Shown here one piece after another: positions 8,837-18,827 of a stretch of 64,000 bases of DNA; position 1 is the first letter of the stretch, and each line of letters begins with the position of its first letter. The position numbers and the translations under genes are program-made. The stretch spans positions 1-64,000 of the forward strand of contig NZ_BNAS01000005.1 of NCBI RefSeq assembly GCF_014653785.1. Reading direction: 5' to 3'. This stretch comes from Promicromonospora soli (lineage in GTDB: Bacteria; Actinomycetota; Actinomycetes; Actinomycetales; Cellulomonadaceae). The notes beneath the pieces were generated by a model. That model searched no databases and was not told the origin of the DNA. It was given only the letters and a program-made list of their open reading frames with translations.

Positions 8837-10320
8837 GATGTCTCTTCTCCCTCGTCCAGCCCGTCGGCCGGCTCACGCACGAGCGACAGGACGTCGTCGC
8901 GCACCTTCTCCATGATGTCCTGGTCGGCTGCCTCGACGTTGAGCCGCAGCAGGGGCTCGGTGTTGGACGCGCGCAGGTTGAACCACCACTGCGGGTGGGA
9001 CTCCCAGTGCGACACGGTCACACCGTCCAGCGTGTCGACGACGATCCCCGGGTACGCCGCCCGGTAGGCGTCGAGCACGCGCTCGGTCGCGGCGGCGGCG
9101 TCGGCGACCGTGGAGTTGATCTCCCCCGAGCCCACGTACGGCTCGAACATCTCGGCCAGCTCGGACATCGTGTGGTCCTGCGTGCTCAGCGCGGCCAGGA
9201 CGTGCAGGGCCGCCAGCATGCCGGTGTCCGCGAACCAGAAGTCGCGGAAGTAGTAGTGCGCGCTGTGCTCGCCGCCGAACACCGCACCGTGCTCGGCCAT
9301 CTGGGCCTTGATGAAGGAGTGGCCCACGCGGGTGCGCACCGTCGTCGCCCCGGCCGCGGACAGCAGGTCCGGGACCGCGCGGGAGGTGATCAGGTTGTGG
9401 ATCACCGTGGGGGTCCGGCCCGCGGCCAGCTCCTTGGTGACCTCGGCCAGCCCCACCAGTGCGGTGACGGCCGACGGCGAGACGGCGCCGCCGCGCTCGT
9501 CCACCACGAAGCACCGGTCGGCGTCGCCGTCGAACGCCAGACCCAGGTCTGCCTCGTTCGCCACGACTGCGGCCTGCAGGTCGATCAGGTTGCTCGGCTC
9601 CAGCGGGTTGGCCTCGTGGTTCGGGAACGAGCCGTCCAGCTCGAAGAACAGCGGCACCAGCTCCAGCGGCAGCGCCGGAAGGCCCGCGGCGTCCCCGAGG
9701 ACGGCGGGGACGGTGAGACCCGCCATGCCGTTGCCGGCGTCGACGACCACCTTGAGCGGCCGCGCCCCGGACAGGTCCACCAGGGAGCGCAGGAACGCCG
9801 AGTACTCGCCCAGCATCTCCCGGTCGGTCACGACGCCCCTGGCCGAGATGCCGGAGTCCGGCGTCTCGTCAGGCTCGGCCCCCGAGCCGTCGAGGATCTC
9901 CTGCGCCAGCTCCCGGATCTCTGCCAGGCCGGTCTCCTGGCCCACCGGGCGGGCGCCCGACCGGCACAGCTTGATCCCGTTGTAGGCGGCGGGGTTGTGG
10001 CTCGCGGTGAACATGGCACCCGGCAGGCCCAGCGCGCCCGACGCGTGGTACAGCCCGTCGGTCGAGCACAGCCCGATCCGGATCACGTCCACCCCCTCGG
10101 CCGTCAGTCCGGCGGCGAAGGCGTCCACGAGGTCGGGACCGGAGTCGCGCATGTCGCGTCCGACGACGACGGCGGGGCCGGCGTCATCGGTCGCCTGCGG
10201 CAGCACCACCACGCGGGCGAATGCCGTCCCGATTGCTCGCGCCACCTCCAGCGAGAGCTCCTCGGGCACCAGTCCCCGCACGTCGTACGCCTTGATGATC
10301 TTGCTGAGGTCGAGAGCCAC
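8833..10320 (-). CDS. manB: Phosphomannomutase/phosphoglucomutase
   Basis: 495 aa, full length for the alpha-D-phosphohexomutase superfamily. The phosphoserine loop TASHNP lies near residue 107, the metal loop DGDADR near 263, and the C-terminal phosphate-binding segment RASNTEPLLRLN near 450. It interconverts mannose-6-P and mannose-1-P, and often glucose phosphates, supplying GDP-mannose for glycolipids and polysaccharide. The GTG start at 10318-10320 has a TACGCT -10 box exactly 6 nt upstream, so the mRNA is probably leaderless. It is divergent from manA across 327 bp and coupled to the Trm112 gene. Confidence 0.92.
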   Translation of the reverse strand: MALDLSKIIKAYDVRGLVPEELSLEVARAIGTAFARVVVLPQATDDAGPAVVVGRDMRDSGPDLVDAFAAGLTAEGVDVIRIGLCSTDGLYHASGALGLPGAMFTASHNPAAYNGIKLCRSGARPVGQETGLAEIRELAQEILDGSGAEPDETPDSGISARGVVTDREMLGEYSAFLRSLVDLSGARPLKVVVDAGNGMAGLTVPAVLGDAAGLPALPLELVPLFFELDGSFPNHEANPLEPSNLIDLQAAVVANEADLGLAFDGDADRCFVVDERGGAVSPSAVTALVGLAEVTKELAAGRTPTVIHNLITSRAVPDLLSAAGATTVRTRVGHSFIKAQMAEHGAVFGGEHSAHYYFRDFWFADTGMLAALHVLAALSTQDHTMSELAEMFEPYVGSGEINSTVADAAAATERVLDAYRAAYPGIVVDTLDGVTVSHWESHPQWWFNLRASNTEPLLRLNVEAADQDIMEKVRDDVLSLVREPADGLDEGEETS

Positions 10321-10326
10321 GTCGAC

Positions 10327-10332
10327 AGCGTA
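10327..10332 (-). promoter_or_regulatory. -10 box of a leaderless manB transcript
   Basis: TACGCT read on the minus strand, 6 nt before GTG. No convincing -35. Confidence 0.55.
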
Positions 10333-10635
10333 CGCGAGCGCCGATCCCTACGAGCAGCCCCGCGGAAGGTGCGCGTTGAGCGGCTCGGAGCTCCCACCGA
10401 TCTCCGGCTGTCGTCGGCCGGTCGGACGGCGGGATCGACGCCCTCGGATCCGGCGCGCGGTGGTGACCGGACCCCGTACCCGCGCCACGGCCTCCGAACC
10501 AGTCTGGGGCATCGCGGACGACCACCGCCGTCCACCTGGACAGTAGTGCCGCCCGCTCGGCCACTTCATGGTTTGGCCAGGTTTTCACCCAGTTTGCAAA
10601 CAAACCGTCTTCACGAGTGGTCCCAATCGTCGGGC

Positions 10636-10641
10636 TATCCT
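10636..10641 (+). promoter_or_regulatory. -10 box of a leaderless manA transcript
   Basis: TATCCT, then 6 nt, then GTG at 10648. This spacing supports the chosen start and places transcription start at or next to the initiation codon. Confidence 0.55.
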
Positions 10642-10647
10642 TGCGCC

Positions 10648-11886
<1,239 letters not shown>

Positions 11887-11894
11887 ACCCCATT

Positions 11895-11955
11895 GTTGTG
11901 GGCGCGATCGTTGCGCCTAAATCGGGCGTGTCATCACAACGATCACGCCCACAAC
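11895..11955. repeat. Dispersed palindromic element, copy 1 (likely bidirectional terminator)
   Basis: Arms 11895-11913 and 11937-11955 pair over 19 bp with one mismatch around a 23-nt loop. It sits between convergent manA and the DUF3499 gene. A second copy in inverted orientation, loop included, is at 62735-62801. There is no T-tract. Confidence 0.85.
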
Positions 11956-11974
11956 GGACGTGCAGTGGTTCGGA

Positions 11975-12331
11975 CTAGGAGTCGTCGTCGGCGCGCAGGA
12001 CCCGGAGATGGCCTCGGCGGGCCGTCTCGGTGACCGACGACGGCTCAGCCGGGCGGCGCACCCGGCCGGCCTCGCGCACGGCGTCGGCCAGGGCGGACAG
12101 GTCGTCCGGGCTCGGCCCGGCGTCCTCGAACTCGGGCATGAGTCGGACCACTTCCCACCCGCGCGGCGCCGTCAGCCGCTCGGCGTGCTGCGCACACAGG
12201 TCGTAGCTGTGGGGCTCGGCCAGGTGCGCAAGCGGACCCAGTACGGCTGTCGAGTCCGCGTACACATATGTGAGCGTCGCTACGGCCGCGTTGGTACAGG
12301 CGGAGCGCGAACACTGTCTCACCGATCTCAC
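11975..12331 (-). CDS. DUF3499 family protein
   Basis: 118 aa from GTG 12331. Matches the actinobacterial DUF3499 family: VRQCSRSACTNAAVATLTYV, then YADSTAVLGPLA, then YDLCAQHAERLTAP. Cys residues in CSRSAC and in LCAQH suggest a small metal-binding ribbon; the function is unknown. The start was chosen because TACTCT lies 6 nt before this GTG (leaderless pattern); GTG at 12322 or a longer form from 12382 are alternatives. In mycobacteria its homologue sits beside manB and a metallopeptidase gene; here a six-gene glycan block separates it from the latter. Confidence 0.85.
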   Translation of the reverse strand: MRSVRQCSRSACTNAAVATLTYVYADSTAVLGPLAHLAEPHSYDLCAQHAERLTAPRGWEVVRLMPEFEDAGPSPDDLSALADAVREAGRVRRPAEPSSVTETARRGHLRVLRADDDS

Positions 12332-12337
12332 GCGCCG

Positions 12338-12343
12338 AGAGTA
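12338..12343 (-). promoter_or_regulatory. -10 box of a leaderless DUF3499 transcript
   Basis: TACTCT on the minus strand, 6 nt before GTG 12331; used to choose that start. Confidence 0.5.
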
Positions 12344-12445
12344 CGCCCTGACCGGGCACAACGCGCCGAACACGCCGGGCAATCACGGGCGTAACGCCCG
12401 GGAGGACGTGGCGCGGGTGGGCGCCGCCGTCATGGCAGGCACGGC

Positions 12446-13435
12446 CTACGCGCGCGGCCTGTGCACGCCGGTGGGCCGTAGCCCGCGCGCGAGCAGCAGT
12501 CCCGCACCAGCGAATGCCAGGTCGACCAGCGTCAGGACCACCCGGCTGACGAGCACAGCGAGCCCGGCGGCCGGTCCGGGCAGCGCCCCCGCGAGCACCG
12601 CCGCCAGCACTACTTCGCGCACGCCCGCGCCGGCCGGCGCGACCACGAACAGGAACCCGGCGGTCCACGCGAGCGCCCAGCCGCCCGTCGCCAGGGCGAA
12701 CGTCCGGAGGGTGAGGGGCAGGCCCAGGCCCGTGCAGAGCACCCACAGCTGCAGCCCTGCGACCAGCCACCCCACCACCGACCAGGCGGCGGCGCGGCCC
12801 AGGCCGCCCCAGGTCATCGGGTGCTCCAGCGCACCTCGGCGGGCGATCCGCACGGCCAGCGCGATCAGCCGGTTGAGCACCGGCGGCGCGAGCACGACCA
12901 CGACAGCGGGTGCCGCCCACACCACCCAGGACCACCCGCCCAGTGCGCCCGCCGACACGAACGGCAGCGCTACGGCGCCCACCGCAGCCCCGGAGGCTAC
13001 CGATACCGCGACGGCCACCAGCATCGAGGCGGCCGACCGGCTGCGCGGCACGCTGTGCCCGGCGCCGACCTCGGCGGCGGCCACGACGTTCCACACGCCG
13101 CCCGGCACGTACTTGCCGAGCTGGCTGATCCCGAACACGGCGACGGCACGGCCCAGCGACAGCGGCGAGCCCAGGTCCGCGAGGACCGCGCGCCAGGCCA
13201 GCAGGGTGCACCACACGTACAGGGCGCCCAGGACGACGACGAGCACCACCTCGGTCACCGACAGGTCCGCCGCCGCCCGGAGCAGGGGCTCGCGGTTGCC
13301 GACCACGTACCAGGCGGCCAGCGCCAGCGCGGTGGCGAGGAAGCCCCACCGCACCCAGGGCGAGCGGAGCGTCGCGAGCGCCCTCCGCCCCAGCGACTGC
13401 CCGACGCCGAGCGCGGCCGCCGCGTCCTGCGTCAC
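12446..13435 (-). CDS. Flippase-like / LPG-synthase-type integral membrane protein
   Basis: 329 aa with about eight hydrophobic helices. It carries the family signature QLGKYVPGGVWNV (about 100-112) of the UPF0104/lysylphosphatidylglycerol-synthase transmembrane family (flippase-like domain). Members are proposed to move or hold lipid-linked substrates; no activity can be assigned. It overlaps the upstream GT4 gene by 4 bp (13432-13435), so it is the third gene of a GT2-GT4-flippase operon read leftward. The order suggests export of a lipid-linked sugar made by the two transferases. Confidence 0.8.
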   Translation of the reverse strand: MTQDAAAALGVGQSLGRRALATLRSPWVRWGFLATALALAAWYVVGNREPLLRAAADLSVTEVVLVVVLGALYVWCTLLAWRAVLADLGSPLSLGRAVAVFGISQLGKYVPGGVWNVVAAAEVGAGHSVPRSRSAASMLVAVAVSVASGAAVGAVALPFVSAGALGGWSWVVWAAPAVVVVLAPPVLNRLIALAVRIARRGALEHPMTWGGLGRAAAWSVVGWLVAGLQLWVLCTGLGLPLTLRTFALATGGWALAWTAGFLFVVAPAGAGVREVVLAAVLAGALPGPAAGLAVLVSRVVLTLVDLAFAGAGLLLARGLRPTGVHRPRA

Positions 13436-14538
13436 GACGCGCCCCGGCCGCGCAGCTCCGCGGCCAGCGGCTCGGTGACCACCTGCGGGCGGATCTGGTC
13501 GCGGCCGCGCGCGGCGCGCACCCGCGCCGCCGCCAGCATCGCGGGGTCGCAGAGCCTGATGAGCTCGGCCGCGAGCGCCCCGGGGTCGGCCGCCGGGACC
13601 AGCTCGACGCTCTCCCCCAGGGCCCGGCGCTGCGGCGGGGTGTCCGAGGTGACCACCACACAGCCGGCCGCCAGCCCCTGGTACACCTTGTTCGGCACCA
13701 CGCGGAGGCCCTTGGGGGTGTCGCTGAAGATCCCCAGGCAGACCTGGTGCTCGGCGACGAAGGCGGGCAGCTCGCCGGGCTCGACCCAGTCGTGCCAGGT
13801 CACGCCCGGCGTCCGCGCCAGGATCTCGCGGGCCCGGGGCAGGTCCTGGCCCGCGCCGACCATCGTCACGCGCAGGGCCGCTCCCGCCGCGACGGCATCG
13901 CGCACGGCCTCAGCGATGACGGGCGCGCCCTGCAGCGGGGTGTACAGCCCGAAGAAGACCACGGACAGCTCGCCGGCGGTTTCGACAGGCTCAACCAGCG
14001 GGCGGGCCGGCGCCACGCGCCACGCGTCCGGAGCGCCGACCAGCACGACCAGGCCCTTGTCCGGGTCGGGGAGCATGAGCCGGTGCTCCTCGGTGTCGGT
14101 GACCACGACGTCGGCGCACGAGACGGCCAGCCGGTCCAGCCCGGTCAGCAGCCGTACGCGCAGGCCCGCGGCCCCACGGTCGGCCGCGGTGTCCCCCGCG
14201 AAGACGAGGTGGTCGAGCACCACCACCGAGCGCGGGTACAGCAGCCGCGCCAGGAGCACGTCGAAGTGGCCCAGGTAACCCACGAGCACGGCTCCGGGGC
14301 TGCCCTCCGCGCGCCGCAGCCGCACCATGTCGCCCACCAGGCCGGCCCAGCACCTCAGCAGCCGAGCGGCGAGGACCGGCAGCCGCCACGGCTGCTGCAG
14401 CATCCGGACCCGTTCGGCGGTGGAGAAGCCGAGGGGCCGGTTCAGCTCGGTAACCTTCACCCCGTGGGCGCGCAGCCCGTCGACCAGGACGGCGGTGCGG
14501 GGGTGCCGGGCGGCGTCGTACGTGCCGAAGGCGATCAC
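13432..14538 (-). CDS. Glycosyltransferase, GT-B fold (GT4-like)
   Basis: 368 aa. It has the two-domain GT-B layout: an N-terminal acceptor domain with TDTEEHRLMLP (about 145-155), then a C-terminal donor domain with VVFFGLYTPLQGAPVIAEA (about 192-210) and the late E-rich nucleotide-sugar segment SDTPPQRRALGESVELVPA. The GTG start at 14536-14538 overlaps the stop of the upstream GT2 gene by 1 bp. A dispersed mini-repeat (13978-14001) is translated as VEPVETA exactly at the interdomain linker (about 180-187), where an insertion would be tolerated. Donor and acceptor are unknown. Confidence 0.83.
   Translation of the reverse strand: MIAFGTYDAARHPRTAVLVDGLRAHGVKVTELNRPLGFSTAERVRMLQQPWRLPVLAARLLRCWAGLVGDMVRLRRAEGSPGAVLVGYLGHFDVLLARLLYPRSVVVLDHLVFAGDTAADRGAAGLRVRLLTGLDRLAVSCADVVVTDTEEHRLMLPDPDKGLVVLVGAPDAWRVAPARPLVEPVETAGELSVVFFGLYTPLQGAPVIAEAVRDAVAAGAALRVTMVGAGQDLPRAREILARTPGVTWHDWVEPGELPAFVAEHQVCLGIFSDTPKGLRVVPNKVYQGLAAGCVVVTSDTPPQRRALGESVELVPAADPGALAAELIRLCDPAMLAAARVRAARGRDQIRPQVVTEPLAAELRGRGAS
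13978..14001. repeat. Dispersed mini-repeat inside the GT4-like gene (VEPVET type)
   Basis: Core tttcgacaggctcaac. The same core, or its complement gagcctgtcgaa, recurs at 31525-31547 and 57720-57757, with a diverged form at 16866-16882. Confidence 0.7.
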
Positions 14539-15644
14539 TACACCGCCGCCGGGACGTCCGCGAGGCCGGTGTCCGCGAGGCCGGTGTCCGCAGGCCCGGC
14601 CGGCCGGGCCCGGTCCATGGGCACGGGCCGGTCGACGGGGCCGGGCCGGTTACCGCCCGAGGGCCGCGGGTTCTTCGGCACGCCGGGCCTGACCGGAACG
14701 GCGGCCGTGCCGTACTGCACCTCCTTGAGGCGCTCCAGCGTGTCCTCGAGCAGCACGCGGTTGGTGCGCTGCAGGTCGGCCAGCACGAGCAGGGCGAAGC
14801 TGAGCAGAGCCCCCACCATGGAGGTGGCCCCGAGCACTATCGACTGGAGGTGCTGCCCCGGGGTGCCCGCCGCGAGCAGCACCGCATACCGGCTGAACGG
14901 TATGACGGCGCCGAGCGCGAACAGCAGCCCGAGCGTGATGAACACCGTGTGCGGCTTGAACATCAGGTAGGACCGGCTGATCGCCTGGGCCGACTTGGCG
15001 ATGTGCTGCCACATGCTCGTGAACAGTCGCGACTCGCGGGTCTTCGGGTTGGTGGCGATCGGGAGGCTCATGATCCGCAGCCGCTTGTGCCCGGCCTGGA
15101 TGATCGTCTCCATGCAGTAGCTGAACTGCGTGACGACGTTGAGCCGCATCAGCGCCCCGCGCGAGTAGGCGCGGAACCCGCTCGCGGCGTCGGGCAGATC
15201 GGTGCCCGCGGCGAAGTTCACCACTGTGCTGCCGGCCGTCTGCAGCGCCTTCTTCAGCGGGGAGAAGTGCTCGATGGTGGCGGTCTGCCGGTCGGCGATC
15301 ACGATGTCGGCATCGCCCAGGACCACGGGCATCACCAGGTCGCCGATCCGTTCCTGCGGGTACTGGTTGTCGCCGTCGGTGTTCACCACGACGTCCGCAC
15401 CGTGCCGGAGCGCGTAGTCGACGCCGTCCCGGAACGACCTGGCCAGCCCCATGTTGCGGGTGTGGTGCACGAAGTGGCGCACGCCGAGGCGACGCGCGAC
15501 CTCAACAGTGCCGTCTGTGGACCCGTCGTCGACGACCAGGATTTCGATCTCGTCGATCCCCGGGATGCTGCGGGGGATCGTGGCAAGCACGAGAGGAAGG
15601 GTTTCTTCCTCGTTCAAGCAGGGAATCTGCACGAACAGCTTCAT
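14538..15644 (-). CDS. Glycosyltransferase family 2 with two C-terminal membrane helices
   Basis: 368 aa from ATG 15644, the start that gives the canonical KLFVQIPCLNEEETLPLVL. The GT-A domain shows EILVVDDGSTDGT and VVNTDGDNQY (the DxD motif); two C-terminal helices (about 235-255 and 270-300) follow, as in polyprenyl-phosphate glycosyltransferases of the DPMS type. It may charge a polyprenyl phosphate with sugar for the GT-C proteins encoded next door. The last 45 residues are a Pro/Gly-rich tail with a 15-bp tandem repeat giving ADTGLADTGLAD. First gene of the leftward operon; 151 bp separates it from a divergent GT-C gene. Confidence 0.87.
   Translation of the reverse strand: MKLFVQIPCLNEEETLPLVLATIPRSIPGIDEIEILVVDDGSTDGTVEVARRLGVRHFVHHTRNMGLARSFRDGVDYALRHGADVVVNTDGDNQYPQERIGDLVMPVVLGDADIVIADRQTATIEHFSPLKKALQTAGSTVVNFAAGTDLPDAASGFRAYSRGALMRLNVVTQFSYCMETIIQAGHKRLRIMSLPIATNPKTRESRLFTSMWQHIAKSAQAISRSYLMFKPHTVFITLGLLFALGAVIPFSRYAVLLAAGTPGQHLQSIVLGATSMVGALLSFALLVLADLQRTNRVLLEDTLERLKEVQYGTAAVPVRPGVPKNPRPSGGNRPGPVDRPVPMDRARPAGPADTGLADTGLADVPAAV
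14561..14590. repeat. 15-bp tandem repeat (two exact copies) in the GT2 C-terminal tail
   Basis: Two copies of cgaggccggtgtccg, in frame, encoding ADTGL-type units near the C-terminus of the GT2 protein. Confidence 0.85.
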
Positions 15645-15783
15645 GGCCCTGTGCTTTCGGATAGCAGTGAGTGGCGTCACAAACCTAAGCACGCGATATG
15701 ACCGGGGAATGAACACTGCGTGCCATGGAGCGACTGTTACCCAGCCGTGACCCGGCCGTCCCGTCCGGGTCCACCGGCGCGGC

Positions 15784-15789
15784 TAGCCT
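15784..15789 (+). promoter_or_regulatory. -10 box of a leaderless GT-C gene
   Basis: TAGCCT, 6 nt before GTG 15796. Confidence 0.5.
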
Positions 15790-15795
15790 GCCCGC

Positions 15796-17307
15796 GTGAT
15801 CAGCTCCCTGGCGCGTCCCCTCGGTGCGGAGCGCCGGGCCGTTCTCGCCTCTGTCCTCGCCGCGGTGCTCCTGGCACTGACCGTCGCCCTCGCGGACGCT
15901 CCGTACGCCACCGGTGACGAGCCACCGCACGTCGACTACGCCTACCAGGTGTGGCACGGCCAGCTGCCGGTCTTCGAGGACGGGCTCGTGCTGCGGCCCG
16001 ACGGCGCCTGGCTCGCCCCTGTGCAGTGGACCGCCCAGCACCCGCCGCTGTACTACCTGCTGATCGCCCCGCTCGTGGGGCCGTTGGCGGACGCCGGCCA
16101 CCCCGTCGCCGCCGTCTACGCGGCGCGTGGCGTGAACGTACTGCTCAGCGGCGTCTTCGTGCTCGCCGCCTGGTGGAGCGCACGCCGCCTGACCCGGCCG
16201 GGCAGCCTGCTGCCCACGCCCGTCGCCTTCCTCGCGGGGGCCATGCCCGCAGCCGCCCACGCGGGTGGCACCGCGTACAACGACCTGCTGGCCGCCACGG
16301 GGGTGACCGTCCTGTTCGGGCTGGCGGCGAGGGCGGTCCGGCGCGGGCTGGACGCACGCCTGATCGCCCTGATCTCGCTCGTCGCCGCGGCGTGCGCCCT
16401 GACGCGGCTGTCCGCCGCGCTCATCGCGGCCGTGGTCGCGGGTGTAGCGCTGGCCGCTGCAGCGCTCCGGGCCGCGCAGGGCCGGGGTCGGTGGGCGCAC
16501 GTGGCCGCACTGGCGGTGGCCGGACCGGGCGCGGTGCTGCTCACGAGCGGCTGGTTCTACCTGCGCAACCTGGAGCTGACCGGAACCGTCACCGGGTCGC
16601 ACTTCGACTGGTCGCTGGAGCACCAGAACCGGGAGGCGCGGCCCATGTGGGCGGTGCTCGCCGACCCGGAGACCTGGACCCGGCTGCCCGACCTGTTCTG
16701 GTGGGCCGGGCGCCTGCCGCCCAACACGCCCCTGACGGTCACGAGCCTCATCATCACGGCGGCGTTCCTGGTCTGGACGCCGCTGATCATCGCGCTCGTC
16801 ACGACACTCCGACGACGCCGGGCCCGCGTGGCCGGGCCGTCGCCGACCGAACCGGCCGAACCGGCCGAGCCCGTCGAGACCCGGGCCGACCGGCTCCTGC
16901 TGCGCGCTCTCCCCGTCGCGGCGGTCGTCGTCTCGGTGTCCGTCCAGGTCGTCTACGCCTCCAACGGCGGCGGAGCATACCCGCGGTACCTGCTGGTGGT
17001 CTCCCTCCCCATCTGCCTGGCGATCGCGGCGGGCCTCGCGACCCGCCCTCGCCTGCTGCTGCCGGCCTGGACGGCGGTGGCTCTGCTCGACCTGGCGGTC
17101 TGGCTCACCACGGAGCTCACCACGCCGGCCGAGCCCGGCTACTACGCGGAGCTGCCTGTCCCGGCGGCGGCGGTCGGTGCGCTTGCGGCGGCCGCCGTCG
17201 TCGGCTCGATGGCGGCAGCGCTCGCGGTGGCACGGGCGAATCGGACGCAGGCCACCACCGCGGCGATGCCTACGACGACCACCGTGCACAGCACGAGCCC
17301 GAGCTGA
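15796..17307 (+). CDS. Polytopic GT-C/DUF2142-like membrane protein, paralogue 1
   Basis: 503 aa with about 11 hydrophobic helices. The first extracytoplasmic loop has GDEPPHVDYAYQVW, then VQWTAQHPPLYYLLIAP. The D-E-x-x-H and QHPPLYY motifs are shared with the next two genes and with DUF2142/GT-C type proteins that take sugar from polyprenyl-phosphate carriers. It is about as long as the paralogue at 18825-20333 and nearest to it in motif sequence. The last helix lies in a 166-bp antisense overlap with the convergent gene (17142-17307). An AEPVET segment near residue 357 resembles a dispersed mini-repeat. Transferase activity is inferred, not shown. Confidence 0.78.
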   Translation: MISSLARPLGAERRAVLASVLAAVLLALTVALADAPYATGDEPPHVDYAYQVWHGQLPVFEDGLVLRPDGAWLAPVQWTAQHPPLYYLLIAPLVGPLADAGHPVAAVYAARGVNVLLSGVFVLAAWWSARRLTRPGSLLPTPVAFLAGAMPAAAHAGGTAYNDLLAATGVTVLFGLAARAVRRGLDARLIALISLVAAACALTRLSAALIAAVVAGVALAAAALRAAQGRGRWAHVAALAVAGPGAVLLTSGWFYLRNLELTGTVTGSHFDWSLEHQNREARPMWAVLADPETWTRLPDLFWWAGRLPPNTPLTVTSLIITAAFLVWTPLIIALVTTLRRRRARVAGPSPTEPAEPAEPVETRADRLLLRALPVAAVVVSVSVQVVYASNGGGAYPRYLLVVSLPICLAIAAGLATRPRLLLPAWTAVALLDLAVWLTTELTTPAEPGYYAELPVPAAAVGALAAAAVVGSMAAALAVARANRTQATTAAMPTTTTVHSTSPS

Positions 17308-18815
17308 GGTCCGGCGAGCGAGCTCCAGCCGGCCCACCGGGCCGCGGCGTCGGCCACCGACTGCGTGGGCCCCTGGTAGAAGCCCCAGAACCCGTATCCC
17401 AGGCCGCCGGCCGCTGCGGCGCAGCCCGCGGCCGCGACCCACGGCACGGCCTGGTTCAGGCGTGGCCCGAGCAGGGCGAGCGCACCGAGCGCGGTCCCCG
17501 CGCTCAGGCCCACCAGCCCCGCGAACAGGTACCGGCCCTGCACGGCGACGACGTGTCCGGTCTCGGCGTAGCCGGGCCACGCGTTTGCCACGACGCCGAG
17601 CCACAGGCCCGCGGGCAGCAGCAGTACGACGACCGAGGCGCGGCGTGCGCCGTCCGACCGCGCGACGCCGATCGCGACCAGCGCGCCGATCGCTAGCGCC
17701 GCCGACCAGAACACGGCGTCCGGTATCCGCACCTCGAGCCATCCGAAGTTGCCGAAGAACGACCGCGTGAACTGGGTCACCGCACTCCGCAGGAAGAACC
17801 AGACCCCCTGGTGCTCGCCCGGCCCGAACCGTTCGGGGATGCCGACGGGCTGGACCACACCGAGGACGAGCAGGTTCCGCAGCCACCACCAGCCGCCGAC
17901 GGCGAACGCCACCCCGCCGGCGACCAGCAGCCCGCGCAGACGACGGGTTCGCGCTCCGGACGCCAGCAGGTAGGCGGCCGCGACCATCGGCAGGGCGAAC
18001 GCCGCCATCACCTTCGTCAGAAGGCCCACACCGATCGCGGCCCCGAGACCGACCGCCGTGCGTAAGCGCAGGTCACCAAGGACCACGAGGACACACAGGT
18101 AGGTCGCCACGGCCCCGGTCAGGGTCACGAGCGCGTCGTTCGTGACGCTGCCCAGGATGTGGCCCACCTGCGGCACGAACAGAGTGAAGGACGCCGCGAC
18201 CAGGGCTGCCGCGGAGGACCCGGTGACGCGCCGGACCGCACTGGCGGCGAGGATCGGCACCGGCAGCAGGAACAGAGTGTCCATCAGCCGGAGCGCGAGG
18301 AGCTGCACGTCCCACCGGGCCTCTGCCAGGCCGGTCGCGTGCAGGACCGCCGCACCGATGGCGTAGTACAGGGGCGGATGCTGCGTCATCTGGTCGACGG
18401 CGGCAGGCTCGAGGACACCGGCCTCGACAGCGGCCCGGGCGCCGCCCTCGACGCCGGCCGGTGGGGCAGCGGCCAAGGCGTCGCCGGCGGTCACGACCAC
18501 CCGCTCGTCGTCCGGTACGGGCACGACGTCGATGAACGCCCCGTGGTCGGGCCGGTCCGCCGGCCGTCCCGGCACATCGGTGTCGAGAGCGGCCTGTTCG
18601 CGCGCACGGTCGACCGCGGGGCTGATCAGCGCCTCGCCGGCAGGCGGCCAGCCCCCGCCGTGCGCGATCCGCAGCACGCTGTTGAGGTGCTGCGGTTCGT
18701 CGGGGGCACGGAAGACCGGCGCGAGGAACGCCCAGACCGCTGCGACGAGTACGACAAGGAGGGAGACCAGGGCCAAGGCTCGCCGGTACGACACCTCGGC
18801 GGGATCGTCGCGCAC
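17142..18815 (-). CDS. DUF2142-family polytopic membrane protein, paralogue 2
   Basis: 557 aa with about 11-12 hydrophobic helices. Motifs are FRAPDEPQHLNSVLRIAHGG (about 34-53) and MTQHPPLYYAIGAA (about 140-155), the DUF2142 signature. A large extracytoplasmic loop with many acidic residues lies between them. The C-terminal helix (about 505-528) and Ala/Thr-rich tail are encoded opposite the last helix of paralogue 1. The GTG start at 18813-18815 has TAGGCT 6 nt upstream. It lies 9 bp downstream of paralogue 3, so the two may be co-transcribed as well as having this internal promoter. Probably a GT-C type transferase; substrate unknown. Confidence 0.8.
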   Translation of the reverse strand: MRDDPAEVSYRRALALVSLLVVLVAAVWAFLAPVFRAPDEPQHLNSVLRIAHGGGWPPAGEALISPAVDRAREQAALDTDVPGRPADRPDHGAFIDVVPVPDDERVVVTAGDALAAAPPAGVEGGARAAVEAGVLEPAAVDQMTQHPPLYYAIGAAVLHATGLAEARWDVQLLALRLMDTLFLLPVPILAASAVRRVTGSSAAALVAASFTLFVPQVGHILGSVTNDALVTLTGAVATYLCVLVVLGDLRLRTAVGLGAAIGVGLLTKVMAAFALPMVAAAYLLASGARTRRLRGLLVAGGVAFAVGGWWWLRNLLVLGVVQPVGIPERFGPGEHQGVWFFLRSAVTQFTRSFFGNFGWLEVRIPDAVFWSAALAIGALVAIGVARSDGARRASVVVLLLPAGLWLGVVANAWPGYAETGHVVAVQGRYLFAGLVGLSAGTALGALALLGPRLNQAVPWVAAAGCAAAAGGLGYGFWGFYQGPTQSVADAAARWAGWSSLAGPQLGLVLCTVVVVGIAAVVACVRFARATASAAAIEPTTAAAASAPTAAAGTGSSA

Positions 18816-18821
18816 GACGCC

Positions 18822-18827
18822 AGCCTA
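18822..18827 (-). promoter_or_regulatory. -10 box of a leaderless DUF2142 gene
   Basis: TAGGCT on the minus strand, 6 nt before GTG 18815. It overlaps the stop codon region of the upstream paralogue. Confidence 0.45.

Noticed and set aside
8995-10647. Upstream extension of the manA reading frame across manB
   Set aside because: The extension is antisense to manB; homology starts only at NTIQRYDWGS just after GTG 10648, which also has a leaderless promoter box.
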